This document shows positions 10,609 through 21,800 of a stretch of DNA of 64,000 bases, in pieces. The translations under genes were made by a program, and so were the position numbers. The stretch is from Brachypterus glaber. Taxonomy: Eukaryota; Arthropoda; Insecta; Coleoptera; Kateretidae. Below the pieces are notes generated by a model. It made no database searches. It saw only the letters and a program-made list of their open reading frames with translations, and was not told the DNA's origin. The stretch is taken from contig OY294046.1 in assembly GCA_958510825.1 (NCBI GenBank), positions 7,452,049 through 7,516,048 of the forward strand, in the 5' to 3' direction. Each line of letters starts with the position of its first letter. The first letter of the stretch is position 1.

Positions 10609-10807
10609 GTGCATGTTGAATTATACATAATTTTTTTACTTTACATAAAAAAACATTTTGCTTAAGGAAATTGTTTTCGTGCATTTTTCGTCAAAATTCC
10701 TCGACCTGCGGTCTTGAAATTTTGTAACACGAAAAATGCACTCAAACAATTGCCAAGCAAAATACTTTTTTAATTCAGTAAAAAAATATCGATAATTCAA
10801 CATGCAC
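10609..10807. mobile_element. MITE with GTGCATGTTGAATTAT termini
   Basis: A 199-bp element with inverted termini GTGCATGTTGAATTAT and an internal palindrome centred on CGACCTGCGGTC. Another copy starts at about 63957 and runs off the window end. Confidence 0.65.
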
Positions 10808-11483
10808 TTATGATATTACTACTAAAAATTTGATTGTGTTTATGGCAATATGTTTGTGTATTTTTTTAGGAATTTTGAAAAGTTTTACGAAAGAAACAAA
10901 AAAATTTGATATTGTTAAAATTACATTACTGTACGTTTTTTCTAGTGTAGAACATAAACTATTATCTGAATGAATTCAATGCACTGGAAAATTATTCAAC
11001 TGAAAAACTTTTGAAAGGAAACCCCTACTATGAATATGTTTGAAAAAAAACTAGCTTTTCTAGATACGGCACTAAATCTTTTTCTAGGAATTCGGTTTAA
11101 ATTTTCTAACGATATTTTAATGGCATAAATCCATAAACTTAAAAATGCGTTTTCTTGCTCACTAATGCGAGAAATTGAGTTTGTATAAGCGAAGAGTCAA
11201 GTTTCAAAAGGGGTTAAATGCCATTGACTTAGTTTACACGTGTCTGGATCATACGGCCGAAAGTTGTACGGCCATAGAAATGCTTTTACCCCCTCTACTG
11301 TACTCTCCAGAGGTTCTCAATATTTGATTAAAACAATGAATTTCTTATGCATATTGTTACACCAGGCGAGCATTTATTATTTAATTAGCTAAAGCTAAAT
11401 TATTTAGCCTAAATATAATCCTATTTGATTCTTAAAATATATCGTCTTCTAAATTCTGAAATATCGTATCTGAAAAATGCCTC
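10808..11483. other. Intergenic, nothing recognised
   Basis: No ORF, RNA gene or repeat boundary supported. Confidence 0.4.
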
Positions 11484-11790
11484 GCATTAAAAAAAAAACA
11501 CCAAGTCAGCAAACTACCAAACCAAACCATTATTAACGTAAACCAACCCCTCCCATTAAAAAAAAAATACAACAAACCAGCAAACTACCAAACTAAACCA
11601 TTGTTAACGTAAACCAACGCCTCCCATTAAAAAAAAAAACACCAAACCAGCAAACTACCAAACCAAAACATTATTAACGTAAACCAACGCCTCCCATTAA
11701 GAAAAAAACACCAAACCAGCAAACTACCAAACCAAACCATTGTTAACGTAAGCCAACGCACCCATTAAAAAAAAAACACCAACCAGAAAT
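11484..11790 (+). repeat. Tandem repeat, about 70-bp unit, about 4.4 copies
   Basis: Units begin CATTAAAAAAAAAACACC and contain CAGCAAACTACCAAAC and TTAACGTAAACCAACG. Successive starts are near 11484, 11553, 11625, 11695 and 11763. Differences between units are a few substitutions and poly-A length changes. Confidence 0.9.
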
Positions 11791-11990
11791 TCTTGAGTAT
11801 TTTAAAAAAATTTTCTTATAAAAATTTTAACAATTATTTTATTATATTTATTAATTTTCAGAGAATAGTAATAAGCAACCAGTTATATATCTCAATGTAT
11901 AAATACTTGCCTACGCTTTGAGAGCCACTGAAATCAGTGCTGCCACTACTACAAACCACGCTTTCCTCGGTTTACACCATGGGGACTATA

Positions 11991-12079
11991 TTTTAAGTTT
12001 AGGTACGTTTTATCTAACTATCTCTGTTTACAAAAAGCGATAAACAGAGATGGTAGATAAAAAGTACCTGAACTTAAAA
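11991..12079. repeat. Hairpin with about 38-bp stem
   Basis: TTTTAAGTT(T/C)AGGTAC pairs with GTACCTGAACTTAAAA, and TATCTCTGTTTA pairs with TAAACAGAGATGG, around a 10-nt loop. Probably a small MITE. Confidence 0.7.
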
Positions 12080-13450
12080 CAAGCCTTGATAATATGTAAT
12101 GCTACGCATTCGATTATACAATATTCACAGTAAATGATATATTGCATTTTTCAAAAAAAAAAATAAATAAATAAAAAATTCATCAATTATTTTTTTATTT
12201 TCTTTTGCAAAAAAAGAAAACTAAAAAACTAAAAAATTAAAAATGATAGTAAACCGATTTGATGCAAAACCAGAAAAAAGAACTTTATGAAAGTTGTACT
12301 CTTTAAGTTTAGAATGAACGATTTTTATGCCTTTTTGTACGTGTTGGAAATTTTCAAATATATTTACATATTATTTTCAAAATCTCACCACTTGAACTTC
12401 TAAACTAATTATGCGTTTCACTTGTTCAATTAAAGAGCACGGTGGGCATTTAGATCTAACGGAATAATAAATTTCACAATGGGATACTTTCCCGGGCGAG
12501 TCCATTATTGAAAACTTCCTTCTAGGTAAAATTCAATGCTAAAAGTTCACCTTCCAGCAAACAGATGTCACAACTATTAAAAACGAATACAAAACAAAAG
12601 TTCTAGCCTTTATGAAGAGATGGCGTTTTTAATAAACAGTTTGCCTGGAATCTGAGTGCAAATATTTTAGTACTGATTACATATTATTACCTAATATGTT
12701 TAACTGTATAATATAAAATTAAATTAGGGTTAAAATGAATAAGTTTTGGACTAATGTAAATAGTTTTTATTGCTTATATTGGCTACTCTGATTACTTTGT
12801 CTTTCTTACGTTGACTAAACTGTTAAAAACTGTTAGAAAGAAATAGCTCTGTAGAAGAGTTACGGCGTGGCCTTTGAAAGAGACGGGTGTAGCCTTCTTG
12901 GCACATTCCAGTGCAGCGAATCGTCATCTTTTATGATGTGCCTTGTGTATTTTTTATTTTCCATCTTCTATGATGTGCCTAGAGTATTTTTATATTAATG
13001 TATTATGTACAAGTTAAAGTGAACCATACAGAGTGTCATAATGTGGCGTTTTCCGATGGAAAACGTAATTAAATATATAATTTCGGTGCAATAGAACTGA
13101 ATTTTATACTAAATGTGACAATAATAACGAGCTGTAAAATAAAGGAAATATTTTAAAAAGTTTCTTTTCTAAAGTCCAATACTTTAATTATAATAAAAAG
13201 AAATATTTTATTTTAATCCTACTATTTAAATGGAGAAAGTCAAACAAAAGTATAATCTTTATTAATTTAAATTTTTTAATCGGCTATTTACTATAGCCTA
13301 CACTTTATTTGTAAGTTTTAACCATATTTCAGGAACTAACCTAATTTTTATGAACAGAGCCGTAGCGAAAGCAATTTACTGGGTAGAGGGGATGATGCAC
13401 AATTTTTCCAACTTTCCAATTAAAGAATTACCAGCTTGTTTTTAATAAAC
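12080..13450. other. Intergenic, nothing recognised
   Basis: About 1.4 kb without a convincing ORF, splice-linked exon or repeat boundary. A short direct repeat, CATCTT(T/C)TATGATGTGCCT, lies at about 12926 and 12962. Confidence 0.4.
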
Positions 13451-14105
13451 AACTAGATGAAACGTTGCAAGCACCCTGTCAAAACATCGGCACTATTGTA
13501 CACTAGAGCCATCTAGTTTGCAAATTTCAAACTAGGTGTTTTGTTTGATTTTAAATTCTGTATCTTTAAAACATTATATTCTAGCAAAAAACTGTATATA
13601 ACATTTTTTATAGGGCTTAAAAAGAGCTTTTATTTAAAATATAATTTTTTGAAATCGGGTTATAAATATGTGAGATATGCTAAAAAAAACTTTTACTGCT
13701 TTAAACGTCAATATCTCGAAAACAATGCGTTTAAGGAAAACGTTGTTTATAACATTTTTTGACCAATTTAAAATTATGTTTTATATAAGTGATAAATTAA
13801 CCAAATACAATAATAATTGCCTTAATTATAAACAAAAAACGCTAAAAATAGGAGTTTGACCCTATTTTTACCCCCTTACCCCCTTTCCTTTACCCCCAAA
13901 ATCTAATCGGAATACGATAAGAAACAATATGCAAGTCGATATCTCATGTAGAAATGGAGTTACAGAGTTTACACCCAGACAGACAGACAGACGGACGCAA
14001 AAATTTTTTTTACTGATTTCGACTCAGAATGGTCTAATAGGTCGAGAAATGTTAAAAAACGTGGTCAAAGATTTGACTTTTCTTAATAGCACTAAGTGCC
14101 GATGT
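13451..14105. mobile_element. Dispersed repeat family B, copy 2
   Basis: The uninterrupted version of the repeat at 6831-7752, with the same left block, the ACATCGGCACT/AGTGCCGATGT inverted ends (13484 and 14105) and CAGACAGACAGACAGACGG. Short open frames inside it are by-products. Confidence 0.7.
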
Positions 14106-14480
14106 AATAAACGTTGAGAATTTTTTAACTGGATAATTTCCATTGTTTTTGAATACAAATGCATTTCATGAAAAAATAAGAAACTTTGCAAAAGTCCGTC
14201 TGTCCGTCCGTCTGAAGTCACGATAACTCAAGAACGAATTATCCGAATTTTCAGAAAAAATCAAGTTCCCTATTGTTTTTGAAAATAATCGCCCTAAAAA
14301 CAAAAAAGGTATTAAGGTTAAAATTTTAAATAAGATTAAAAAGCTGTCATTAAGTAAAACAATTTTATTTTTTTTTTCGTTTTTTGTAAAAAAAAATAAT
14401 TTTTTTGAGTTTTTTCAATTTTTTTTTGTTTTTCGAAAAAAGATTTTTTTTTTGAAAATATTTTTTAATTATATTTAGAT
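14106..14480. repeat. Dispersed repeat family Q, copy 1
   Basis: Contains GTCCGTCTGTCCGTCCGTCTG, then CACGATAACTCAAGAACGAAT and a TTGAAA(A/G)TA stretch, shared with copies at about 21690-22120 and 57478-57900. Confidence 0.6.
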
Positions 14481-14526
14481 TTTTTTTTAAGAATATTTTT
14501 GGTATATTGTGGGGTGCTTAGCATTA

Positions 14527-14670
14527 GTGCCTATTCACAGGCTCGCATAACAACATAATACATAACAATGCGATGCTGTGATCGGCTTGATGTCCGCCAT
14601 GTATTTTGTAAGCCAATCACGGCATCGCATTCTTATATTTTATGTTATTATGCAAGCTTCTGGATAGGCC
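14527..14670. mobile_element. PIF/Harbinger-like MITE family C, copy 1
   Basis: 144 bp with termini GTGCCTATTCACAGGCT and an approximate inverse ending GGATAGGCC, and TTA on both sides (14524-14526 and 14671-14673). An internal hairpin joins AATGCGATGCTGTGAT to its inverse. A 3-bp TTA duplication is the PIF/Harbinger hallmark. Copy 2 is at 58764-58910. Confidence 0.75.
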
Positions 14671-14673
14671 TTA

Positions 14674-14826
14674 GGGAACGTTCAAGTATTACGTAACGCT
14701 CCTGGGGGGGGGATGGGGGTCATTTTGGAGTGTTACGCCCATGTTAATGGTATAGGACAATAGCGTTACAGGGGTTGGGGTTCCAAAACGACCAAAATTT
14801 GCGTTACATAATACTTGAACGTTCCC
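14674..14826. mobile_element. PIF/Harbinger-like MITE family D, copy 1
   Basis: 153 bp with inverted termini GGGAACGTTCAAGTATTACG, flanked by TTA at 14671-14673 and 14827-14829. It abuts family C copy 1 and shares its TTA. Other family members lie at 16692-16737, 50063-50169 and 55141-55362. Confidence 0.8.
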
Positions 14827-15795
14827 TTAAGCCTTTACATATCTTCACGGCTTGTTATAATACTATCTTAACGCCATTATGTTTGTTGACAAAAGCATAA
14901 AATTTATTGTTTGCTTTTATAACTTTTCACTAGGATTAAAAATACCTTTGTTGAAAAGTCTCGAGTCCATCTCAATGTAGATTAGTAGGAATTATTTCTA
15001 TTATGAAGCTTCCATATCTATCTTCACCAGGTATAAGAGAATTATCATCTACAAAACTTCGAACTAAATGAAAATTATTCATTTTGTAGCGATTCTATTC
15101 AAAAAATTTCAAATGAAATAACTTTTGCACGATTTATGTTAAGGGGGGTTCCGAGGTTTTTGTAGTAAGGGTGTGGTAAATATAATTTGCCGACTGGCGA
15201 AAAATAAGCGTGTCCCCGAAAAAACTGAGTTAACCACTCTTAAAAATTGCCGACTACAAAAACAGGTCAAAATTTGCCGCCTCGTCTTAAGTTGCCCCCT
15301 GAAATGAACTGCTTGTTTAAAAAAACATCACCACTTTGTGTTAACGAAACCATAAGTCATCTGCTGAAAACTGAAAATATGCCAACTCGCATAAGATTTT
15401 CCGACAAAAAAACAGAAAAAAATCCTCTTGAAAAAACTGACGACTAAAATGTTATACGATTTACCCAAACATGGGTGTTTTAAAACAGATACCGCCTGGT
15501 CTATATTTAATGAAATTAATTTTACAATTAAATCCTTATGTTACTCTTTAATTTAACCCCCATTTTTTACAGTGTACAGGAGGCTTTTCCATGGTCAGAA
15601 GCACGGTGCTTCTGTTCCGGTTTGCCCCGAATTCTCCTAAATTATTTTGCTTAATGTAGACAGATTAAATAAAAATTAGTGTGATATTTAATAAAATAAT
15701 TTCATAATTTTCGTAATTATCTGATTATAATCAAATAATTTCATGTATTTAAATAAAAAAATACCAAAAATTTACTCACAAATAAGTTAAAAAGA
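14827..15795. other. Region upstream of the DUF1091 gene
   Basis: AT-rich, with no repeat boundary or RNA gene recognised. If exon 1 at 15796 is right, the promoter lies here; I see no unambiguous TATA box or initiator. Confidence 0.35.
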
Positions 15796-15840
15796 ATGGA
15801 TGTATTACTGTTTTATTTTTTACATTTTTTAATTTTAAAT
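15796..15840 (+). CDS. Putative exon 1: signal peptide of DUF1091 protein
   Basis: AAAGAATGG is a fair start context. The ATG opens 15 codons, MDVLLFYFLHFLILN, a strongly hydrophobic leader. GTAGGTAAGT follows; the first GT (15841) gives a phase-0 donor that joins exon 2 VSFAQK, predicting signal-peptide cleavage after VSFA. The second GT, in GTAAGT, would be phase 1 and break the frame. The choice rests on phase, hydrophobicity and total length only; another leader exon could exist elsewhere upstream. Confidence 0.45.
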
Positions 15841-18800
15841 GTAGGTAAGTAAAGGTTGATTTACCCAATCATTAACACTAAACTTATTTAAGGTAACATT
15901 ACAGTCTAGAATTTTCAAAAAATCGATTTTTTTTATATTTTTCAACTCCTTAGACCTTCAAAAATAGCCCCAAAATATTTTTGAGAAATTCGAGAATTTT
16001 AAGGGTATATAACAACTTTTAGTGAGCGCGCGCGTCTTGGCTCCAAGCAGGTGTAAAAGGGCGCCGGATTTTACAGCGAAAAAACAACAGCGAAGACCAT
16101 TACCGCGCAGTCCATTACCGAGATTGCCATTACCGCGACAAGCCATTACCGCGCATGTCCTTTACCTCGAAGACCATTACCGCGAACGGTCTTTACCGCG
16201 TATGACTTTTACAGCGAAAATCGTTATACATTATTTTTATTTTATGTAAGGGTATTTCCGTGGTATTGATGGCAGTTTGGTTTGGTTAGTTTTGGTTTTG
16301 GTTTGGATTTTTATTGATAAAGTGGAACGTTTACTAAATGTACCCATTTATCTGTGTTTGGGTTTTTTATGAGTGTGTTTTTTTTTTAAATTTATATCAA
16401 CTGATTTGTATAAATCGCTGATTAATAATCAGTTTAGTACGAATCGTCATGTCGATCGAAATAATGAAAAGTGCTAGGGGTAAAGACCTCGCTGTATATA
16501 AACATTTCATACGCAGGAAAGTAAAGGCTGTTAAAAATTAAAAAAATTGTAAGTGCGTAAATTACGACGTGCTTTGCTGAAAGGGGCGTTTGCATAGTTA
16601 GGACGGAAATGTTTTAAAGGAAACTAGTAATGGCCACAACCCTGACACAGCAGCTATATCAGTTAGAACTGTTTGATTGTTTCCTGCAAAAGTCCAAAAT
16701 GATCTAAATTTGCGTTACGTAATACTTAAACGTTCCCTAATCTCCGGATTGGCTGAACCGATTTTAATAAATCTTAGCGCGTTTTGTTTATTACCATGCC
16801 CTGCAGATTAATTTACCATAATTTCGCGAAAAAAAAAGAAAAAAATAGCAAGGAAAAAGCTATGAAAAAAAACGTCGTTTTTTCACACTTTTTTTTCAAA
16901 CATCCACCATTTTTTTTTTGTTTTATCGATTTTTAATCAATGGTGGTAAACATCGCAACCTTCCTCTTCAAGAAACTGTTAGTAAAATTTATAATTTAGA
17001 ATTTTTTGCTTTAGACTTACCAGTCCTGAGATTAACTGTCCGCAATGGGTCAAGGATTTTTGGAGCACTCAACTTTGACGTCCTCTATAAATAAGAAAAA
17101 AAAATCAAAATTGAAAAAAAAAATTACATTCTCAAACAATGATATAATGTTTTGAAAAATAGTATATTATTTTACTAAGAGTAAAAGTGAAGCTTTTTTT
17201 ACTAGTCGGCAGAATTTACGGACGACGCGAAGCGGAGTCCGGAAACTACAGACGAGTAAACAAAATCACAAAAGTCCGAACATAATATTTTTACTTCAAG
17301 CATTCTATATATTTTTTTAAATATTAATTTTTAAATTTAATTTGTTCAGTAATAAGGTATGTTTTTTTATTAAAATAGGCTAATAAAACCCTTTCGAAAT
17401 AAACTTAAACCTTCCAGAGCTCATTTTAATTTTTTTTCGTACACTTTTCTCGATTTCGATAGTAACTTGTCTAATGTAGCATTTGCAATTTGGAAAGATA
17501 TGTAGGTGTATAAACCATATATTCTTCTTCAATCATTTTTAATCAATTTCACACAAGGTTTTTGCACAGAATCTCGAATCAACCACCTGTTTACGTAATA
17601 AATAAACAAGTATGAAGTATGGCTGTCATTAATGTCAAAGAGTGCTGCCGCCAGTGGTGGTTTTGCTAACTAACTTTTTTTTACGGCGTACAACAATAAA
17701 CTCATTTTTTTACTGTAAAAAAATAGATCACTTCTAAGTTCTAAATAAAGGAGCTGAGAAAAAAATCCTGAAAATGTGCTTGTTTTTGGCCTTCTAGACC
17801 GTAATAGTACCTTAAGGATATAACCAATGAAATGAAATGTAACAAATAATTCTAGTATTTTATTGTTTAAATTTTTAGTTAGTTTGGTGTTAATGACAAG
17901 GTAAACGATCCAAAAATATTCACTCAGAGAAAAATCGGTACAAAATCAAAAAAAGTCATATAATTTAAAAAATAAATCAATTTTTAATTCGACAGTGTTG
18001 TTAAATCAACATGGCCCATAAGCCCGTGCGGGCATAAAGTGCATTTTATGGCCCGCGCGGGCTTAATGACACAAAAAACTGTTTTTGATTAACTTATTAA
18101 TACAGCATTTCCCTAGCAACGATAGTGTTAAAATCAAATTGAATTTTCGGATTTTTTTTTATATTTATACTGTGGATGATAAACGAACTAGTATGACATA
18201 AAAGTTTGTATAAAAATAAAGGAGCTGAGAAAAAAATCCTGAAAATGTGCTTTTTTTTGGCCTTCTAGACCGTAATAGTACCTTAATGATATAACCAATG
18301 AAATGAAATGTAACAAATAATTCTAGTATTTTATTGTTTAAATTTTTAGTTAGTTTGGTGTTAATGACAAGGTAAACGATCCAAAAATATTCACTCAGAG
18401 AAAAATCGGTACAAAATCAAAAAAAGTCATATAATTTAAAAAATAAATAAATTTTTAATTCGACAGTGTTGTTAAAAATCAACATGGCCCATAAGCCCGT
18501 GCGGGCATAAAGTGCATTTTATGGCCCGCGCGGGCTTAATGACACAAAAAACAGTTTTTTTAACTTATTAATACACCATTTCCCTAGCAACGATAGTGTT
18601 AAAATCAAATTGAATTTTCGGATTTTTTTTTATATTTATACTGTGGATGATAAACGAACTAGTATGACATAAAAGTTTGTATGCCCGCGGCTAATAGCCA
18701 ATAACTGCTTAAAAAAACCTTAGGAGTTTAGCTCTAAATTATTTACGTAACTATTAAAAATGTAAATGTATAAAAAACTTTAATATTTTAGCTCTAAATT

Positions 18801-21800
18801 ATTTATGTAACTAACGAAAATCGACACTCCCATGCAACAAGGATGTAACTCTAGTTATACCCATAGGTTTTTGCAAAAGACACATACATGTATGGTGGTA
18901 CTACTTAGATTTATCCACAGGCCGTTTTAATCAAAAGTTTACCTAAAAACCCTAAAGTGAGAAATTTTTAGCTTGAATATTACCAGAAACAAACAATAAA
19001 TAAACAATAAATACTTATACAGTTAAATAGAGAATTTTATAAGCTTTCAAATGATGTATCACATTGATTTATTTTCCACTTCAATCATTTCCCCACCCTT
19101 AACTAACAAAAAAAATATTTTAGAAATTTAGCTCTCGTGGAGTTTTCATTCAGCGTAGGTGACGCGAAGGTGAAACATGTTAAACTTTTAAGGAAAAAAT
19201 TAAAAATGGCGTAAGATTTTCGCGCCAGCTGCATCAAGTAATTTATGTAAAAATGTGTTTTTTAAGAAAATATTATTAAATCTACAATCGTTATAAGTTT
19301 TGCTATTTATTTTACAATGGAAAGTTAGTATATGTGATGTAATTTAGTGGTTGAATCTGGATTAGGGTTATACACATGTTTTTGAGGTTATGATATAAGA
19401 AATTTTATTTATTTGAAACAATTATCTGGTCAAAAAGGACGATAGTTCAAGATCATAAGTGACCAAAAGGTCATAATTAATGAAGAGAAGAAGAAGTAAC
19501 ATTTAAGAAGTCTTACAGAAGACCAGGTCAAAGAGAGAGAGAGAGCTGTCGTGGAAAATGATAATATATGAGTTACGGCTTTGTTGCATGGGGGTATCGA
19601 AATGTACCTAAATGTTTTACTCTTAAAATTAAAAAAAAAAAAAATTAAATGTGTTCAAACGTATTCTACAAGACATAATTTCGTCGGCTTACAAGTAAAG
19701 AGCACTAAGTCAATAAAATAATATAAAAAACAACTATTTAAAATTAAAACCCTTCTATTAATTAAACGTAATGTATAAATATAAAGTAGAAAACAAGATG
19801 TTTACAAAAATTTTCAAAAACTAGTTTTTTAAAAGAAGTGTTTGAATTTTTTGATTCTTTAAAGAACGTTTTCAAAATTAATAATAATAATTAATTAGTA
19901 TTAATTATATGAAACTGCTTACTATGCCAGAACTAAGACAGTTTTCAAAGGCAGTCGGCTGTGCCGGGAAAGAAGCATCTCCTAAAGTCAATAATTATAA
20001 TTAATCATTATTAATAATAAAACACGGTGCAACACCCCTCAGAAATGCACCGAGACTTTGAACTTAGTGTGAAGGCTTCAAATTTAGTTTTAAAATATTA
20101 ACTATCTGATAATAAAAAAACCAATGCAAATGAAAATTAAATTATTACCTACACATCGAAAGTACACGTAAAAAGCATTGTCATTTTACAGGTAAAGTTC
20201 TGTTTCTCTGTTCTGTCTCTATTCCATCAACTTTAACATAGCAAAATTTGAATGCGTTTGTCAGTACAATAAATAACGCGATATTGTATCATATAAATGA
20301 TTCAAGCAAGCATATTTTTATAAATTTATTTTTTTTAGAAAGTCGCTTAGTGCAGAAACATTTGAAATAATCTACAAGTAAAACGCACTAAGTGCACTAA
20401 GTGACTTAGTGCCTATTGACAGATAAAATTTTAATCAAAATCAAATTGGTGCGTAACTCCCTTGGCAGTCCACCTAGAAGTTAGTTCGGTTTACCTATAC
20501 ATAGATCATCAAAAATTAATAACAGTGCCATTAAAATCCAATTTTTGCAAAAAAGTGACTTAGTGCCTTTTACTTGTAAGCCGACGATTTATCAAAGTGA
20601 TATACAAAATAAATGTTTCAAATGGATGGTTTCAGGTATCTTTTGCACAAAAAATTATTTTGGATAATGTTGAAGTATGTCCAAACAATAATGAGTTAGA
20701 AAGTCCAATGACAAATTTTAAGTTTGCAAAAATTAATCGAACACATAAGGCATTATCTATGGATATTGTCTTAAAACGAGACTTGGGTTCTAATGCAGGG
20801 GTAAGTAGGGACAATTTTTATAGTAAGGGTCCTTTCGAATAAAAAACATTAATATATACAGTGCGGTCCAAAAGTCACCCCCCCTCTTAACTTTTGAACG
20901 AGTTGAGATATCGATTTCAAATTTAGAACTCTTAAATAAGACAACTTAAACTATCTTTAAGTATATATTTGATACTTTTATCTCTTAAAATGTGAGCAGG
21001 GGGGCATGGGGGGAAATTTTTTTAAATGGAAAGGGGGTCGTGTAATACATCATTTTAAAGCTTTTAAAATTCTCTATATAACCATACATTTTTAAAAATT
21101 TTAAACATGTTTTTTAAGGTTTTGATTTTTCAGTTTTTTGTGCTAAAAAAATAAATTTTTAAGTTTTTTTTTTGTTAATTTTTATTTATGTCAGCTAAAA
21201 TTAGTTTAAAAGTATAATTTACTTTTTTGAATTATGAAATTAGGCATTTTTAAAAAATTGTTTGGATTTTTTAGAGAAATTTTGACAAAAATACCCATTT
21301 TCAACTCTATTTTAAACCCAAAAAAAAATGTTTTAAAAAAATAAAAAATTTACAGTCAAATGGAGAATTTTATAAGCTTTAAAATGATGTATCACACGAC
21401 CCCCCTTTCCATTTAAAAAAAATGTGCCCCCATGCCCCTCTGCCCACATTTTAAAAGCTGAAAGTATTAAATATATGCTAAAAGATAGTTTAAGTTGTCC
21501 TATTTAAAATTTCCAAATTTGAAGTCGATATCTCAACTGGTTCAAAAGTTAAAAGGGGGGGGGGGGTGACTTTTGGACCGCTCTGTATGTTATGTTGTAA
21601 GTTACATTTTTTGCTCTTGCAGACCAAATTTTTAGGCGAAAATTCTCAGTTATTATTATGTTATTCACAGCGCCTGCGCTAGAATAATATTATACGGTAG
21701 TTTCGAATTTTCAAAAAAATTAAAAAATTGTCCTAGACAAAAAATTCTTGGGTAGAAATTAGTTTCGTGAAAAAAAAGCAACTTTTTTTTTATGTATGTA

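Noticed and set aside
16022..16249. Arg/Pro-rich ORF
   Set aside because: Produced by the CCATTACCGCG repeat array inside an intron.
20597..20842. Extended single-exon ORF around DUF1091 exon 2
   Set aside because: The frame runs past a perfect GTAAGT donor at 20801, and the upstream part lacks a leader. The spliced model explains the family match better.
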